Positions 8,097 through 22,094 of a DNA stretch of 64,000 bases are shown in pieces (the first letter of the stretch is position 1; every line of letters begins with the position of its first letter). Source of the stretch: Bacillus sp. 165 (GTDB lineage Bacteria; Bacillota; Bacilli; Bacillales; Bacillaceae_G); contig NZ_JAGHKQ010000006.1 of the NCBI RefSeq assembly GCF_017742235.1, positions 62,001 to 126,000 on the forward strand, in the 5' to 3' direction. The translations under genes were made by a program, and so were the position numbers. Below the pieces are notes generated by a model that saw only the letters and a program-made list of their open reading frames with translations, made no database searches and was not told the origin of the DNA.

Positions 8097-8125
8097 ATTA
8101 TATACCCCCGTTGGTATATAATCAA
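8097..8125 (-). promoter_or_regulatory. Promoter with CsoR/CstR-like operator of rhodanese operon
   Basis: On the minus strand, TTGATT (8120-8125) and TATAAT (8097-8102) are exactly 17 bp apart, a good sigma-A promoter. The 24-bp site 8098-8121 (TTATATACC-N6-GGTATATAA, with a GGGGG core on the minus strand) spans the spacer and the -10 box, so a bound repressor would block RNA polymerase. The CGGGGGTAT part resembles CsoR/CstR operators. Confidence 0.7.
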
Positions 8126-8381
8126 GTTTTTTTATGCTATAAAATACACATAAAAAATGTGCAAAGTTAAGGCTGCCCGTTTTATATACACTTCCTTATC
8201 CCCTAACATAAAATGCATAAAAAACTATTGTCCATTTTCTTTCTTCTATACCGTCGCTCCCTCATATATTAACAGCACAAATACGCTCAAACATTCACAA
8301 TATTTAACATTTTAAAAACCAAAAAACCTGCTCTGATACAGCAGGGTTTTTTGGTTTCCTTTTACAATATTTAGTCATTGT
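8126..8381. other. Non-coding stretch with antiporter terminator
   Basis: No gene is seen. Bases 8316-8332 and 8340-8357 form a 17-bp stem with one bulged base; it starts with AAACCAAAAAACC and ends in GGTTTTTTGGTTT, so it works as a terminator on either strand. It lies 25 bases after the antiporter stop. Confidence 0.75.
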
Positions 8382-9563
8382 TTATTTCACTCGAAGAACA
8401 GTAACTAATTTCTTGAGTGTAGTGCCCTGGCCTAACAATGAAAAGACAACATTGCTGAATGTCAGTGCCAAAAGGAGCTCTCTCCCTTCAAAGCTGGGTG
8501 ACACGCTTAATATAAGTGCAATGGAAAGAGATCCTTTTAACCCGCCCCATGCAATGACGTGCTTCCAAGCCAGGGGAATGCTTTTATCCAATGTAAGGCT
8601 TCCATACACAGCGACACATCTTGCAAAAATTACGATGGCAATGCTTCCTACAATAATAAAGCCTTTGTCTAAAAAGTTGATACTTCCCACTTCGAGTCCA
8701 ACCATAAGAAAAATAAGAGAATTAGATATGAATGCAATTACTTCCCAAAATGAATCCATTTTTTCAAGTGTCAAATCAGACATCCCGATGTTTTTTCCAT
8801 ATGTACCAAGTATTAGTCCCGCTGTCACTACGGCGATAACTCCCGATAGATGAAAATGTTCTGCAAGCTCGAATGCTCCATAAAATACAATAATGGATAG
8901 TCCAATTTCTACTAGATACTGATCGATTCTAGAGGTAATACGGGAAGCTAAAAATCCACATACACCTCCAATCAAAAGTCCACCGCTCACTACTTTAACG
9001 AACTCTACTGAACCATGCAATACCCCGGAAAATGTCAAAACAGTTGTGACAAGAGCAATTTTAAATAATACAACCGCTACTCCATCATTCGCCAAGCTCT
9101 CCCCTTCTACAATGATGGATAAGCGTTTATTTAACCCCATTGACTTAAAAATGCTTAATACCGAAACAGGATCTGTCGCAGCCATCAATGCTCCAAAAAT
9201 CAAAGCCTGCTGCAGAGTCAGCTTCAATATAAAATAGCTTAAAGTGGAAACTATCAAAAAGGTTAAAAAGGTTCCTAAGAAAGCCAATAATATAATTGGT
9301 TTTTTATTCTTTTTCAACTCGTCAATCGGCAGCTTAAGAGCCGCGTCGCCTAACAAAGCTGACAGGAAAATCAAAATGATTGTTGTTTGAAATATATGAT
9401 CGCTTGCAGCAAATCCCTTCACTTCGTCTAAGGCAGGAATCGGTGTTATCCCGATGATTAACCCAACAACTACTAGTAAAGTCGGATACGGCTGTTTTAA
9501 TTTTTCTGCAACAAATACTGTACCAACAGCAATTGCTAATAAAATAATCCAGTATTGCGTCAT
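8382..9563 (-). CDS. CPA1 family cation:proton antiporter (NhaP-like)
   Basis: The product has 393 residues and is almost entirely hydrophobic, with about 12 membrane helices. The CPA1 signature is present: ATDPVSVLSIF around residue 135 and VEGESLANDGVAVVLF around residue 155, which hold the Asp residues of the ion site. It exchanges Na+, K+ or Li+ for protons across the cytoplasmic membrane; ion preference cannot be read from sequence. There is no long cytosolic C-terminal tail or RCK/TrkA domain, so it is a short-form member. I chose ATG at 9563 because AAGGAGG precedes it by seven bases; an earlier start at 9581 overlaps that site. It is monocistronic. Confidence 0.88.
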   Translation of the reverse strand: MTQYWIILLAIAVGTVFVAEKLKQPYPTLLVVVGLIIGITPIPALDEVKGFAASDHIFQTTIILIFLSALLGDAALKLPIDELKKNKKPIILLAFLGTFLTFLIVSTLSYFILKLTLQQALIFGALMAATDPVSVLSIFKSMGLNKRLSIIVEGESLANDGVAVVLFKIALVTTVLTFSGVLHGSVEFVKVVSGGLLIGGVCGFLASRITSRIDQYLVEIGLSIIVFYGAFELAEHFHLSGVIAVVTAGLILGTYGKNIGMSDLTLEKMDSFWEVIAFISNSLIFLMVGLEVGSINFLDKGFIIVGSIAIVIFARCVAVYGSLTLDKSIPLAWKHVIAWGGLKGSLSIALILSVSPSFEGRELLLALTFSNVVFSLLGQGTTLKKLVTVLRVK

Positions 9564-9693
9564 TATGTTCCTCCTTTCCACTGACTCTTTTAGTAAGCAT
9601 TACACTTTCTCATACGGTATCATTTTAGAATAAGAACGAAACAGTTCATACTGAGCATGCTCTTCCTAAAGCTAAGTGATTTGTTGTAATTAT

Positions 9694-9719
9694 AGGAGCA
9701 ATACTCGTATATTGCTCCT
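9694..9719. repeat. Hairpin downstream of floT
   Basis: The arms AGGAGCAATA (9694-9703) and TATTGCTCCT (9710-9719) form a perfect 10-bp stem 49 bases after the floT stop. No T-tract follows on the minus strand; a weak one (ATTTTT) lies a few bases on in the plus direction. It may end or stabilise floT mRNA. Confidence 0.5.
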
Positions 9720-9767
9720 GTACATTTTTGTTCTCTATGTTACAATTCCCTCTGATTTTATAATTAT

Positions 9768-11327
9768 TTACTCTTGTATAATATTGCTTGTATTTACAGA
9801 TTGAGTCGTATCAACTTTTTTATGCGCATCAGTAAGAATATTTCGCTTCCCAGCGAAGCTTTCCAATAGCTCTTTTACATCTATACCTGAAGATGTCTTT
9901 AACGTTTCTTGAAGAGACGCCATCAAATCCGTTGCATATCCAGTTATTTTTCCAGCCCCACCATTTTTGCCGCTACCTGTATCCACAACAGTAATCTTCT
10001 CAATATTGCCAAGCGGGCTTGCAATTTCTTTCGCATATTCCGGTAGCATGCGTAGTACCATATCCATTGTAGCAGCCTGACCATACAGCTCAAACGCTTC
10101 TGCAATTTTACGTTTTGCTTCTGCTTCTGCAAGACCCTTCATCTTGATAATATCCGCTTGTGCAAGACCTTTTGCTTTTTCTGCTTCTGCTATTGCTATA
10201 CCTTGTGCTTTTTCAATTTCTGCTTTGGCTAATCCCTCTACTCGCACTTCTTCAGCACGTGCCCTTGCTTCTGTTTCAATTTTATATTGCTCCGCCTCTG
10301 CTTTTTTCATTTGTTTTACCTTTTCTGCTTCTGCAGCCTGCTCTGTTGCATAACGATCAGCATCTGCTTTTTTCTTGACCTCTGCATCATATTGCTTCTC
10401 GCGACGGGAAATCTCTTTTTCTTCCAATTCAATTTGCTTTTCACGCTCAATAATTTGTACCCGCATTTGCTCTTGAGTGACATTTTGCTGAGCTTTTGCT
10501 TGTTGCAATTGATATGCCAAATCTGCTTCCGCACGTGCCTTTTCTTGCTCTCGCTTGTAAGCTTGCACCTTCAGCTCTTTCTCTTTTTCTGCTTCCGCAA
10601 TTTGCGCATCACGTTGATATTCAGCCTCTTTTGCTTCTTTTTCTGCACGCGCTGTTTCAATCCTTGCTTCCTTTGCACGTTCTGCGCTGGCCACTGTTGC
10701 ATCACGCTTGACAGAAGCAATTTGCGGCTGCCCTAAAGCATCCAAGTAGCCATTTCGATCAGAAATTTCCTTAATTGTAAACGAGACAATCCGAAGTCCC
10801 ATTTTCTTTAAATCCGTTGAGGCTACCTCATGTACTTTCTGAGCGAATTGTTCACGATTACTGTATGCATCTTCCACTGTCATAGAGGAAAGAATGGCAC
10901 GAAGATGACCCTCAAGCACTTCTTTAGCCTCTGTTTTCAGCTCCTCAGGATTTTTCCCTAAATACTGTTCTGCTGCGGTCGAAACTTCTTCAATTGTCGA
11001 TCCTACTTTAATGATGGAAACACCGTTTACTGTTACAGGCACACCTTGTTTTGTATAGGTATCACGAGTACCAACCTCTAGTTTATAGTTTAATAAACTA
11101 ATAGGTTCTGCTTGCTGCATGATAGGGACAACAAATGTGCCTCCGCCGCGAATGATTTTAATTTTCTTTCCATCATCTGTCGTGACAACATTTTTACCGC
11201 TGCCCAGCCAACTTCCCGTTACAATTAAAGCTTCATCAGGCCCTACTGTACGATATTTTGTAATAAAAACTAATAAAAGCAATACTAGTATACCTAGCGA
11301 TACACCGCCAATGATTAATGGAATCAT
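9768..11327 (-). CDS. floT: Flotillin-like protein FloT
   Basis: The product has 519 residues. A membrane segment at residues 3-23 is followed by the PHB/SPFH domain (about 30-200, with TVGPDEALIVTGSWLG) and a long coiled coil rich in Ala/Glu/Lys, including EA repeats at about 220-400, then a C-terminal oligomerisation region. Flotillins scaffold functional membrane microdomains in Bacillus and affect secretion, signalling and cell shape. Its start ATG at 11327 has GGAGGG upstream. In B. subtilis floT (yuaG) lies beside the NfeD-family gene yuaF; no NfeD gene is next to it here. The leader holds an 11-bp inverted repeat that may regulate it. No sigma-W promoter was found. Confidence 0.93.
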   Translation of the reverse strand: MIPLIIGGVSLGILVLLLLVFITKYRTVGPDEALIVTGSWLGSGKNVVTTDDGKKIKIIRGGGTFVVPIMQQAEPISLLNYKLEVGTRDTYTKQGVPVTVNGVSIIKVGSTIEEVSTAAEQYLGKNPEELKTEAKEVLEGHLRAILSSMTVEDAYSNREQFAQKVHEVASTDLKKMGLRIVSFTIKEISDRNGYLDALGQPQIASVKRDATVASAERAKEARIETARAEKEAKEAEYQRDAQIAEAEKEKELKVQAYKREQEKARAEADLAYQLQQAKAQQNVTQEQMRVQIIEREKQIELEEKEISRREKQYDAEVKKKADADRYATEQAAEAEKVKQMKKAEAEQYKIETEARARAEEVRVEGLAKAEIEKAQGIAIAEAEKAKGLAQADIIKMKGLAEAEAKRKIAEAFELYGQAATMDMVLRMLPEYAKEIASPLGNIEKITVVDTGSGKNGGAGKITGYATDLMASLQETLKTSSGIDVKELLESFAGKRNILTDAHKKVDTTQSVNTSNIIQE

Positions 11328-11366
11328 GGCTTTCCCTCCTTTAGATAATGAAATGATTTATGGGAA

Positions 11367-11401
11367 CAAGAGATGTATTGACTTCATCAGTACATCTCTT
11401 G
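11367..11401 (-). promoter_or_regulatory. 11-bp inverted repeat in floT leader
   Basis: Bases 11367-11377 (CAAGAGATGTA) are perfectly repeated in inverted form at 11391-11401, with a 13-base spacer, 40 bases before the floT start. There is no T-tract. It could be a regulator binding site or an mRNA hairpin. Confidence 0.5.
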
Positions 11402-11445
11402 AACTTACTTTTTAAAAAATCTAAATTTTCAATCATTAAAACAAA

Positions 11446-11509
11446 CAAAAAGAACCTGCAAACTACAGGTCCTAAAAAACATAGAAGGAGCCTATAGTGA
11501 CAGGCTCCT
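11446..11509 (-). terminator. Tandem terminator-like hairpins between ferritin and floT
   Basis: The stem AGGAGCCT/AGGCTCCT (11486-11509) is followed on the minus strand, after a short gap, by TTTTTT (11474-11479). A second short stem ACCTG/CAGGT (11454-11470) is followed by TCTTTTTG. Together they should stop transcripts that pass the ferritin gene. Confidence 0.55.
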
Positions 11510-11722
11510 CCAAGTGAATCAATTATTTAATTATTCTATTTACAGTATATACCATTTTTTTCTAAAAGTAAATATATAGAAATTATCCAATCGTCCAGTA
11601 AATTATCACAAATGTAAGTCGAACTCTACACACGGATGCCCCTGGCTTCGTTGACACTCTATCTATAGAGCTGGTGTTAAAGATTCACAAATAGCCCTTC
11701 AGATATGCCTCCGTCAAATAAT
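11510..11722. other. Non-coding stretch after ferritin gene
   Basis: No open reading frame with a start and ribosome site, and no RNA gene, is recognised. A small dyad (CTCTAT and ATAGAG near 11656-11670) is the only visible structure. Confidence 0.4.
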
Positions 11723-12244
11723 TTAACCTGCAGGAGGGGTTGCTCCTACACCAGCAGCTCCTCTTTTTCCAAGCTCTTGGTCTACAATTAATAAAGCCGC
11801 AGGGTTGTTCTGAGCCAGCTTTAGTCGATCAACAATAGTTTGCGATTGGGCTACTTCATCGATTTGCTCCTTTAAAAACTCTTGTATAATTACTAATGTT
11901 TGCGGATCGTTGACTTTATTGACATAGTCGTACGCTTGACGATAGGAGCTGGTTACGAATTGTTCATGCTCCAACACTTTTTGAAATGTATCCAATGGAC
12001 TGCCAAATTCACTTAATTGTGCTGGTATTGCTTTTACTTCCACCGTTCCACCACGGTCCACCAGATAATCCATCAGCTTTAACATATGCACACGCTCTTC
12101 CTCAGATTGCAGCCTTAGCCATGTTCCCATCCCTTTATAATTTAATTTGTTCATATAGTTCGACATCGCCAAATATAACGTTGTAGAGACATGCTCAATT
12201 TGAATTAAATTATTAATGAGTTGTTGGATTTGCTCACTAATCAC
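11723..12244 (-). CDS. FtnA-type non-haem ferritin
   Basis: The product has 173 residues and forms a four-helix bundle ferritin subunit. All ferroxidase residues of the E. coli FtnA type are seen at the same numbers: Glu17, Glu50, His53, Glu94, Gln127 and Glu130. It would assemble into a cytosolic shell that oxidises Fe2+ and stores iron. The tail (GKRGAAGVGATPPAG) is flexible and Gly/Ala/Pro-rich. The start is GTG at 12244 with GAGGAG nine bases upstream. The gene stands alone between the pyr operon and floT. A 7-bp inverted repeat lies just before the ribosome site; no clear Fur or PerR box was found. Confidence 0.92.
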   Translation of the reverse strand: MISEQIQQLINNLIQIEHVSTTLYLAMSNYMNKLNYKGMGTWLRLQSEEERVHMLKLMDYLVDRGGTVEVKAIPAQLSEFGSPLDTFQKVLEHEQFVTSSYRQAYDYVNKVNDPQTLVIIQEFLKEQIDEVAQSQTIVDRLKLAQNNPAALLIVDQELGKRGAAGVGATPPAG

Positions 12245-12260
12245 TTTGCATTCTCCTCAT

Positions 12261-12287
12261 AATAGTTTTCAACACTTCATAACTATT
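12261..12287 (-). promoter_or_regulatory. Inverted repeat in ferritin leader
   Basis: AATAGTT (12261-12267) and AACTATT (12281-12287) are inverted repeats with a 13-base spacer, placed just upstream of the GAGGAG ribosome site. It could be an operator or an mRNA stem; it is not a PerR or Fur consensus. Confidence 0.35.
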
Positions 12288-12393
12288 ACTATTTTCCTCT
12301 GGCTCTTTATATTAATACTTTTTGAAATTGATTGCACCTTGTTATTCGTAATTATTGCGTAATGCGGCTGGTACAGATTTATTTTTACTCAAC

Positions 12394-12418
12394 AAAAAAG
12401 ACTCTTATTTAAGAGTCT
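12394..12418 (-). terminator. Terminator of the pyr operon
   Basis: AGACTCTT and AAGAGTCT (12399-12418) form a stem followed by a run of T on the minus strand, just after pyrE. Confidence 0.85.
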
Positions 12419-12427
12419 CCTTCATCT

Positions 12428-13056
12428 TTATGCCAGCACCCAAGCTTCATCAGCCGGATTGTTACGCCACTTTGCAAGCTTGCCCATTTCTTCTTCTGTT
12501 ACCATTCCTTTTTCTGCAGCGACTTCAACTAGCGCAGTATAGTCACTTAGTGAATAGTTTGTAATAGAAGCAGCTTCCAGCTTTTCTTTTCCAGCTTCCA
12601 GCTCATATGTGAAAATAGAAACCACACCAAGAACTTCGCAGCCTGCTTCGCGTAATGCTTGTACACATGTAATTGCGCTGCCGCCTGTAGAAATTAGATC
12701 TTCTACAACCACGACCTTTTGTCCCTCTGTTACTTTTCCTTCGATTTGGTTTCCTTTTCCGTGTCCCTTTGCCTTACTGCGAACATAGCACATTGGCAAA
12801 TTCATCAAGTCGCTTACCCAAGCAGCATGTGCAATTCCTGCTGTTGCTGTACCTGCGATAACTTGTACCTCTGGGAAGTGTTCTTGAATTAAGCTTTGCA
12901 AGCCCTTGGCTACCTCTTTGCGGATTTCCGGATAGGACAATGTTAAGCGATTGTCACAGTAAATCGGAGATTTGATTCCGGAAGACCATGTAAATGGATT
13001 GCTTGGCTGCAAGAAAACTGCACCAATTTCTAGTAAGTGAGATGCGATTGCTTTTT

Positions 13057-13060
<4 letters not shown>
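12428..13060 (-). CDS. pyrE: Orotate phosphoribosyltransferase
   Basis: The product has 210 residues. It joins orotate and PRPP to give OMP, the fifth step of UMP synthesis. The PRPP-binding motif [14 protein letters not shown] is seen near residue 113, and the flexible-loop motif [13 protein letters not shown] near residue 95. The start ATG at 13060 overlaps the pyrF stop (ATGA), with GGGAGG upstream; this fits the length of Bacillus PyrE better than an earlier start. It is the last gene of the operon and is followed by a terminator. The assignment is firm. Confidence 0.96.
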
Positions 13061-15458
<2,398 letters not shown>

Positions 15459-15462
<4 letters not shown>

Positions 15463-18400
15463 GAATACACCGCCTCAAGATGCTTGCTTACTGATTTCAT
15501 TTCATATGCAGAGAAAGTCATAGATTCAAGTACTCGTAAAATTGCTTTTGTTGTATCTAATGATGTTAAGCAAGCTACTCCATTTTCTACAGACTCACGG
15601 CGAATGCGGAATCCATCACGGGCAGGCTGCTTTCCTTTTGTTAATGTGTTAATAACAAACTGCGCTTTTCCTTGACGAATGATATCGAGCAGGTTGTAAT
15701 CTTCTGAATCAATTTTATTTACTACCTGCACCTTAATACCATGCTGCGTCAATGTTCTTGCCGTTCCGTCTGTCGCTAAAATGTTATAACCGATTTCGTA
15801 AAAACGTTTTGCGATTTCAATCGATTCTTCTTTATCTTTATCTGCCACTGTAATGATGACAGATCCGTGAGTCGGAATATTAATTCCTGATGCCACGAGA
15901 CCTTTGTACAGGGCTTTTTCTAGTGTTACATCCTTACCCATTACTTCTCCTGTTGACTTCATTTCCGGACCTAATGTTGTATCAACGGAGCGCAGCTTAG
16001 CAAATGAGAATACCGGTGCTTTTACAAACACTTCAGTTGCTTCTGGGTGATAGCCCGTTGCATAGCCTTGACTTTCCAACGTACTCCCTAAGATGACTTT
16101 TGTCGCAACATTTGCCATTGGTACCCCTGTAATTTTACTTAAGAATGGTACCGTACGGCTTGAACGCGGATTTACTTCAAGTACATATACTTCATCTTCG
16201 AACACTACAAACTGGATGTTCAATAATCCCACAATGTTTAAACCTTTTGCAAGACCGATTGTATAATCAATCAATTTATTTCTAACGGACTCTGTTAAGC
16301 TTTGTGGAGGATACACTGCAATGGAGTCACCTGAGTGTACACCTGCACGTTCGATATGCTCCATAATACCTGGAATATATACGTCTTTACCGTCTGAAAT
16401 TGCGTCTACCTCTATTTCCTTACCAACCATATAGCGGTCAATTAATACAGGATGTTCTGGATTTACTTTTACTGCATTTTCCATGTAGTGCAACAGTTCT
16501 TCTTTACGATATACGATCTCCATTGCGCGTCCGCCCAGCACGTAAGATGGTCTTACTAATACCGGATAACCGATTGACTCAGCAATCATAACAGCATCCT
16601 CTACATTTGTTGCCGTTTTTCCAAGCGGCTGCGGAATACCTAGTTTTGTTAATGTCGCTTCAAATTTATCGCGGTTTTCTGCACGATCTAAATCTTCTAA
16701 AGATGTTCCTAAAATTTTCACTCCGCGCTCTTCTAGCTTCGAAGCAAGGTTGATAGCTGTTTGTCCGCCGAATTGTACAATAACGCCTTCCGGCTGCTCT
16801 AGATCGATGATATGCATAACGTCTTCAATCGTTAATGGTTCAAAATACAGCTTGTCGGAAATACTGAAGTCAGTTGAAACTGTTTCAGGGTTATTGTTGA
16901 TAATGATCGCTTCGTACCCTGCTTCTTTAATAGCCCATACAGAGTGTACTGTAGCATAATCGAACTCTACCCCTTGACCGATACGGATTGGACCTGACCC
17001 TAATACAACTACGCTTTTGCGGTCTGTAACGATAGATTCATTCTCATCTTCGTATGTGCTGTAGTAGTACGGTGTAGCTGATTCAAATTCTGCTGCACAT
17101 GTATCTACCATTTTGTAAACTGGTATAATACCTGATGATTTACGGATTTCATATATTTCGCGTTCTGTTTGGTTCCATAAAGATGCAATATAACGGTCAC
17201 TGAATCCCATTTCTTTTGCTTTTTTCAAAAGTTCCATGGAGTTTTTATTTTGACGAAGTGTACCTTCCATGTTTACAATGTTTTGTATTTTTTGTAGGAA
17301 GAATAAATCTATTTCGCTCCACTCGTGAATTTCTTCAATAGTAACACCTTGGCGAATTGCTTCCGCTACAATGAATAGACGCTCATCATCTGCTTTGGCA
17401 ATACGTTTTTTCATCGTTTCATGGTCCATATCTTTTAAATGGTCCATCGCTAAATGGTACACACCTAGTTCAAGAGAACGAACTGCTTTTAGAAGCGATT
17501 CTTCTAATGTGCGTCCCATTGCCATTACTTCTCCAGTTGCTTTCATTTGCGTTCCGAGAAGACGATTTGCAGATTCAAATTTATCAAACGGCCAACGTGG
17601 AATTTTTGCTACCACATAATCTAATGCCGGCTCAAAGCATGCGTATGATGTTTGCGTTACCGGGTTAATGATTTCATCTAATGTTAATCCTACCGCAATT
17701 TTTGCTGCCAATTTTGCAATAGGATAACCTGTTGCTTTTGAAGCTAATGCCGAAGAACGGCTTACGCGCGGATTTACTTCGATAACATAATATTGGAAAC
17801 TGTGCGGATCTAAAGCAAGCTGAACGTTGCAGCCTCCTTCGATTCCAAGTGTACGAATGATTTTCAATGATGTGTTACGAAGCATTTGATATTCACGGTC
17901 ACTTAATGTTTGGCTTGGTGCTACCACAATGGAGTCCCCTGTATGAACACCTACTGGATCAATATTTTCCATGTTACATACCACGATGGCATTGTCATTT
18001 GCATCGCGCATTACTTCGTATTCGATTTCTTTAAACCCTGCAATGCTTTTCTCTAATAAACATTGTGTTACAGGACTATGCTTTAAACCGCTTGATACAA
18101 TTTCAATCAATTCTTTTTCGTCATGGCAAATTCCGCCGCCCGTACCGCCTAAAGTAAACGCTGGACGAACGATAACTGGATATCCGATTTCGTTTACAAA
18201 TTCATATGCTTCTTCAAGCGTATGAATTATTGAACTTTCTGGAATCGGCTCATTCAATTCCTTCATTAAATTACGGAATAAGTCACGATCTTCAGCACGC
18301 TCAATCGCATCTAGCTTCGTTCCAAGAATTTCCACTCCACACTCTTCTAATATACCTGCTTTTGCAAGTTCAACTGCCATGTTTAAGCCTGTTTGTCCGC

Positions 18401-18671
18401 CAAGTGTTGGTAAAATTGCATCCGGACGTTCTTTGCGAATAATTCGGCTCACAAACTCTACTGTCAGCGGTTCAATATATACTTTATCTGCCGTTGCCGT
18501 ATCCGTCATAATGGTTGCGGGATTAGAGTTAACGAGAATAACCTTATATCCTTCTTCTCTCAATGCCTGACATGCCTGTGTTCCTGAATAGTCGAACTCT
18601 GCTGCCTGCCCGATGATGATTGGTCCTGATCCGATTACTAAGATTGTATTAATGTCTAAGCGTTTTGGCAT
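15459..18671 (-). CDS. pyrAB: Carbamoyl-phosphate synthase large subunit (pyrimidine-specific)
   Basis: The product has 1070 residues, normal for the family. Two homologous ATP-grasp halves are visible: the first starts with [18 protein letters not shown] and the second, near residue 555, with [17 protein letters not shown]. Each has a glycine-rich ATP loop (TLGGTGGG and VLGGRAME). The C-terminal domain from about residue 930 is the MGS-like allosteric domain that binds UMP or PRPP. With PyrAA it makes carbamoyl phosphate from bicarbonate, ammonia and two ATP. Its position inside the pyr operon marks it as the pyrimidine form. It overlaps pyrAA by 16 bases. Confidence 0.97.
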
Positions 18672-19752
18672 AACTCTTCTCCCTCTTTCTTGAAAGTTTC
18701 AATCATATTCATAAAGTCTTCAAACAATACATTTGCATCTTCTGGTCCTGGTGATGCTTCTGGATGATATTGCACAGTAAATGCTGGTGCATCTTTATGT
18801 TTTAAGCCTTCTACAGTGCCGTCATTTAATGCTATATGTGTAATTTCTAACGGAGTATTTTCGATAGACGCTGCTTCTACTGTATAACCGTGATTTTGGG
18901 ATGTGATAGCAACTTTACCTGTTTTTAAATGCTTTACTGGATGGTTACTGCCGCGATGACCGAACTTCAGCTTGACAGTATTAGCGCCAGAAGCCAGTGC
19001 AAATAACTGGTGACCTAGGCAAATTCCGAATAAAGGTATTTTGCCAACGATCCCTTTAATCATCTCAATTGCTTCTGGTACATCTTTCGGATCTCCAGGT
19101 CCGTTAGTTAACATGATGCCATCTGGTTTCAGTCGTAAAATTTCTTCTGCTGTTGTGTTGTATGGCACGACGATAACGTCACAGTTGCGGTTGTTTAATT
19201 CTCGTAAAATCCCGTGCTTCATTCCAAAGTCTACTACAACAACACGGTAGCCTCTGCCTGGACTCGGATACGCATCACTTGTTGACACTCGCTTTACATG
19301 ATCAGTAAACAGTACTGTTGCTCGTAATTCTTCTACCACTTTGTCCACATCTACATCCATTCCGCACAATCTGCCTTTTAATGTTCCGTGCTGACGAATG
19401 ATTCGTGTTAATTTTCTCGTATCAATTCCAGAAAGACCTGGAATGTTGCGCTCTTTGAAAAACTGATCCAGTGTTTGTTCGTTACGGAAGTTAGATGGGT
19501 GATCACAAAGCTCTTTTACTATAAACCCATGAATAGATGGATTAATGGATTCAAAATCATCACGGTTTATACCGTAGTTTCCAATTAACGGATATGTTAA
19601 CGTAACAATTTGTCCGCAATAAGAAGGGTCAGACAAAATTTCTTGATAGCCTGTCATCCCTGTATTAAACACGACTTCGCCAGTTTTTTCATTTTCTCCT
19701 CCAAATGCTTCTCCTACCAATACTGTACCATCTTCTAAAATCAGTTGTCGTT

Positions 19753-19756
<4 letters not shown>
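18656..19756 (-). CDS. pyrAA: Carbamoyl-phosphate synthase small subunit (pyrimidine-specific)
   Basis: The product has 366 residues. The N-terminal domain binds the large subunit; the C-terminal class I glutamine amidotransferase domain has the nucleophile in [11 protein letters not shown] near residue 245 and the His-Glu pair in [13 protein letters not shown] near the end. It supplies ammonia from glutamine to PyrAB. I chose ATG at 19756, which overlaps the pyrC stop (ATGA); the longer frame starting at 19780 adds only upstream sequence. Confidence 0.96.
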
Positions 19757-22080
<2,324 letters not shown>

Positions 22081-22094
22081 TAAAAGGTGGATAT

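Noticed and set aside
10144-10736. Overlapping plus-strand open frames inside floT
   Set aside because: They mirror the Ala/Glu/Lys-rich coiled coil on the minus strand; low-complexity Leu/Cys/Phe-rich peptides without ribosome sites.
11500-11722. A possible small RNA between ferritin and floT
   Set aside because: There is a dyad and a downstream terminator-like stem, but no promoter or conserved motif to support a gene.
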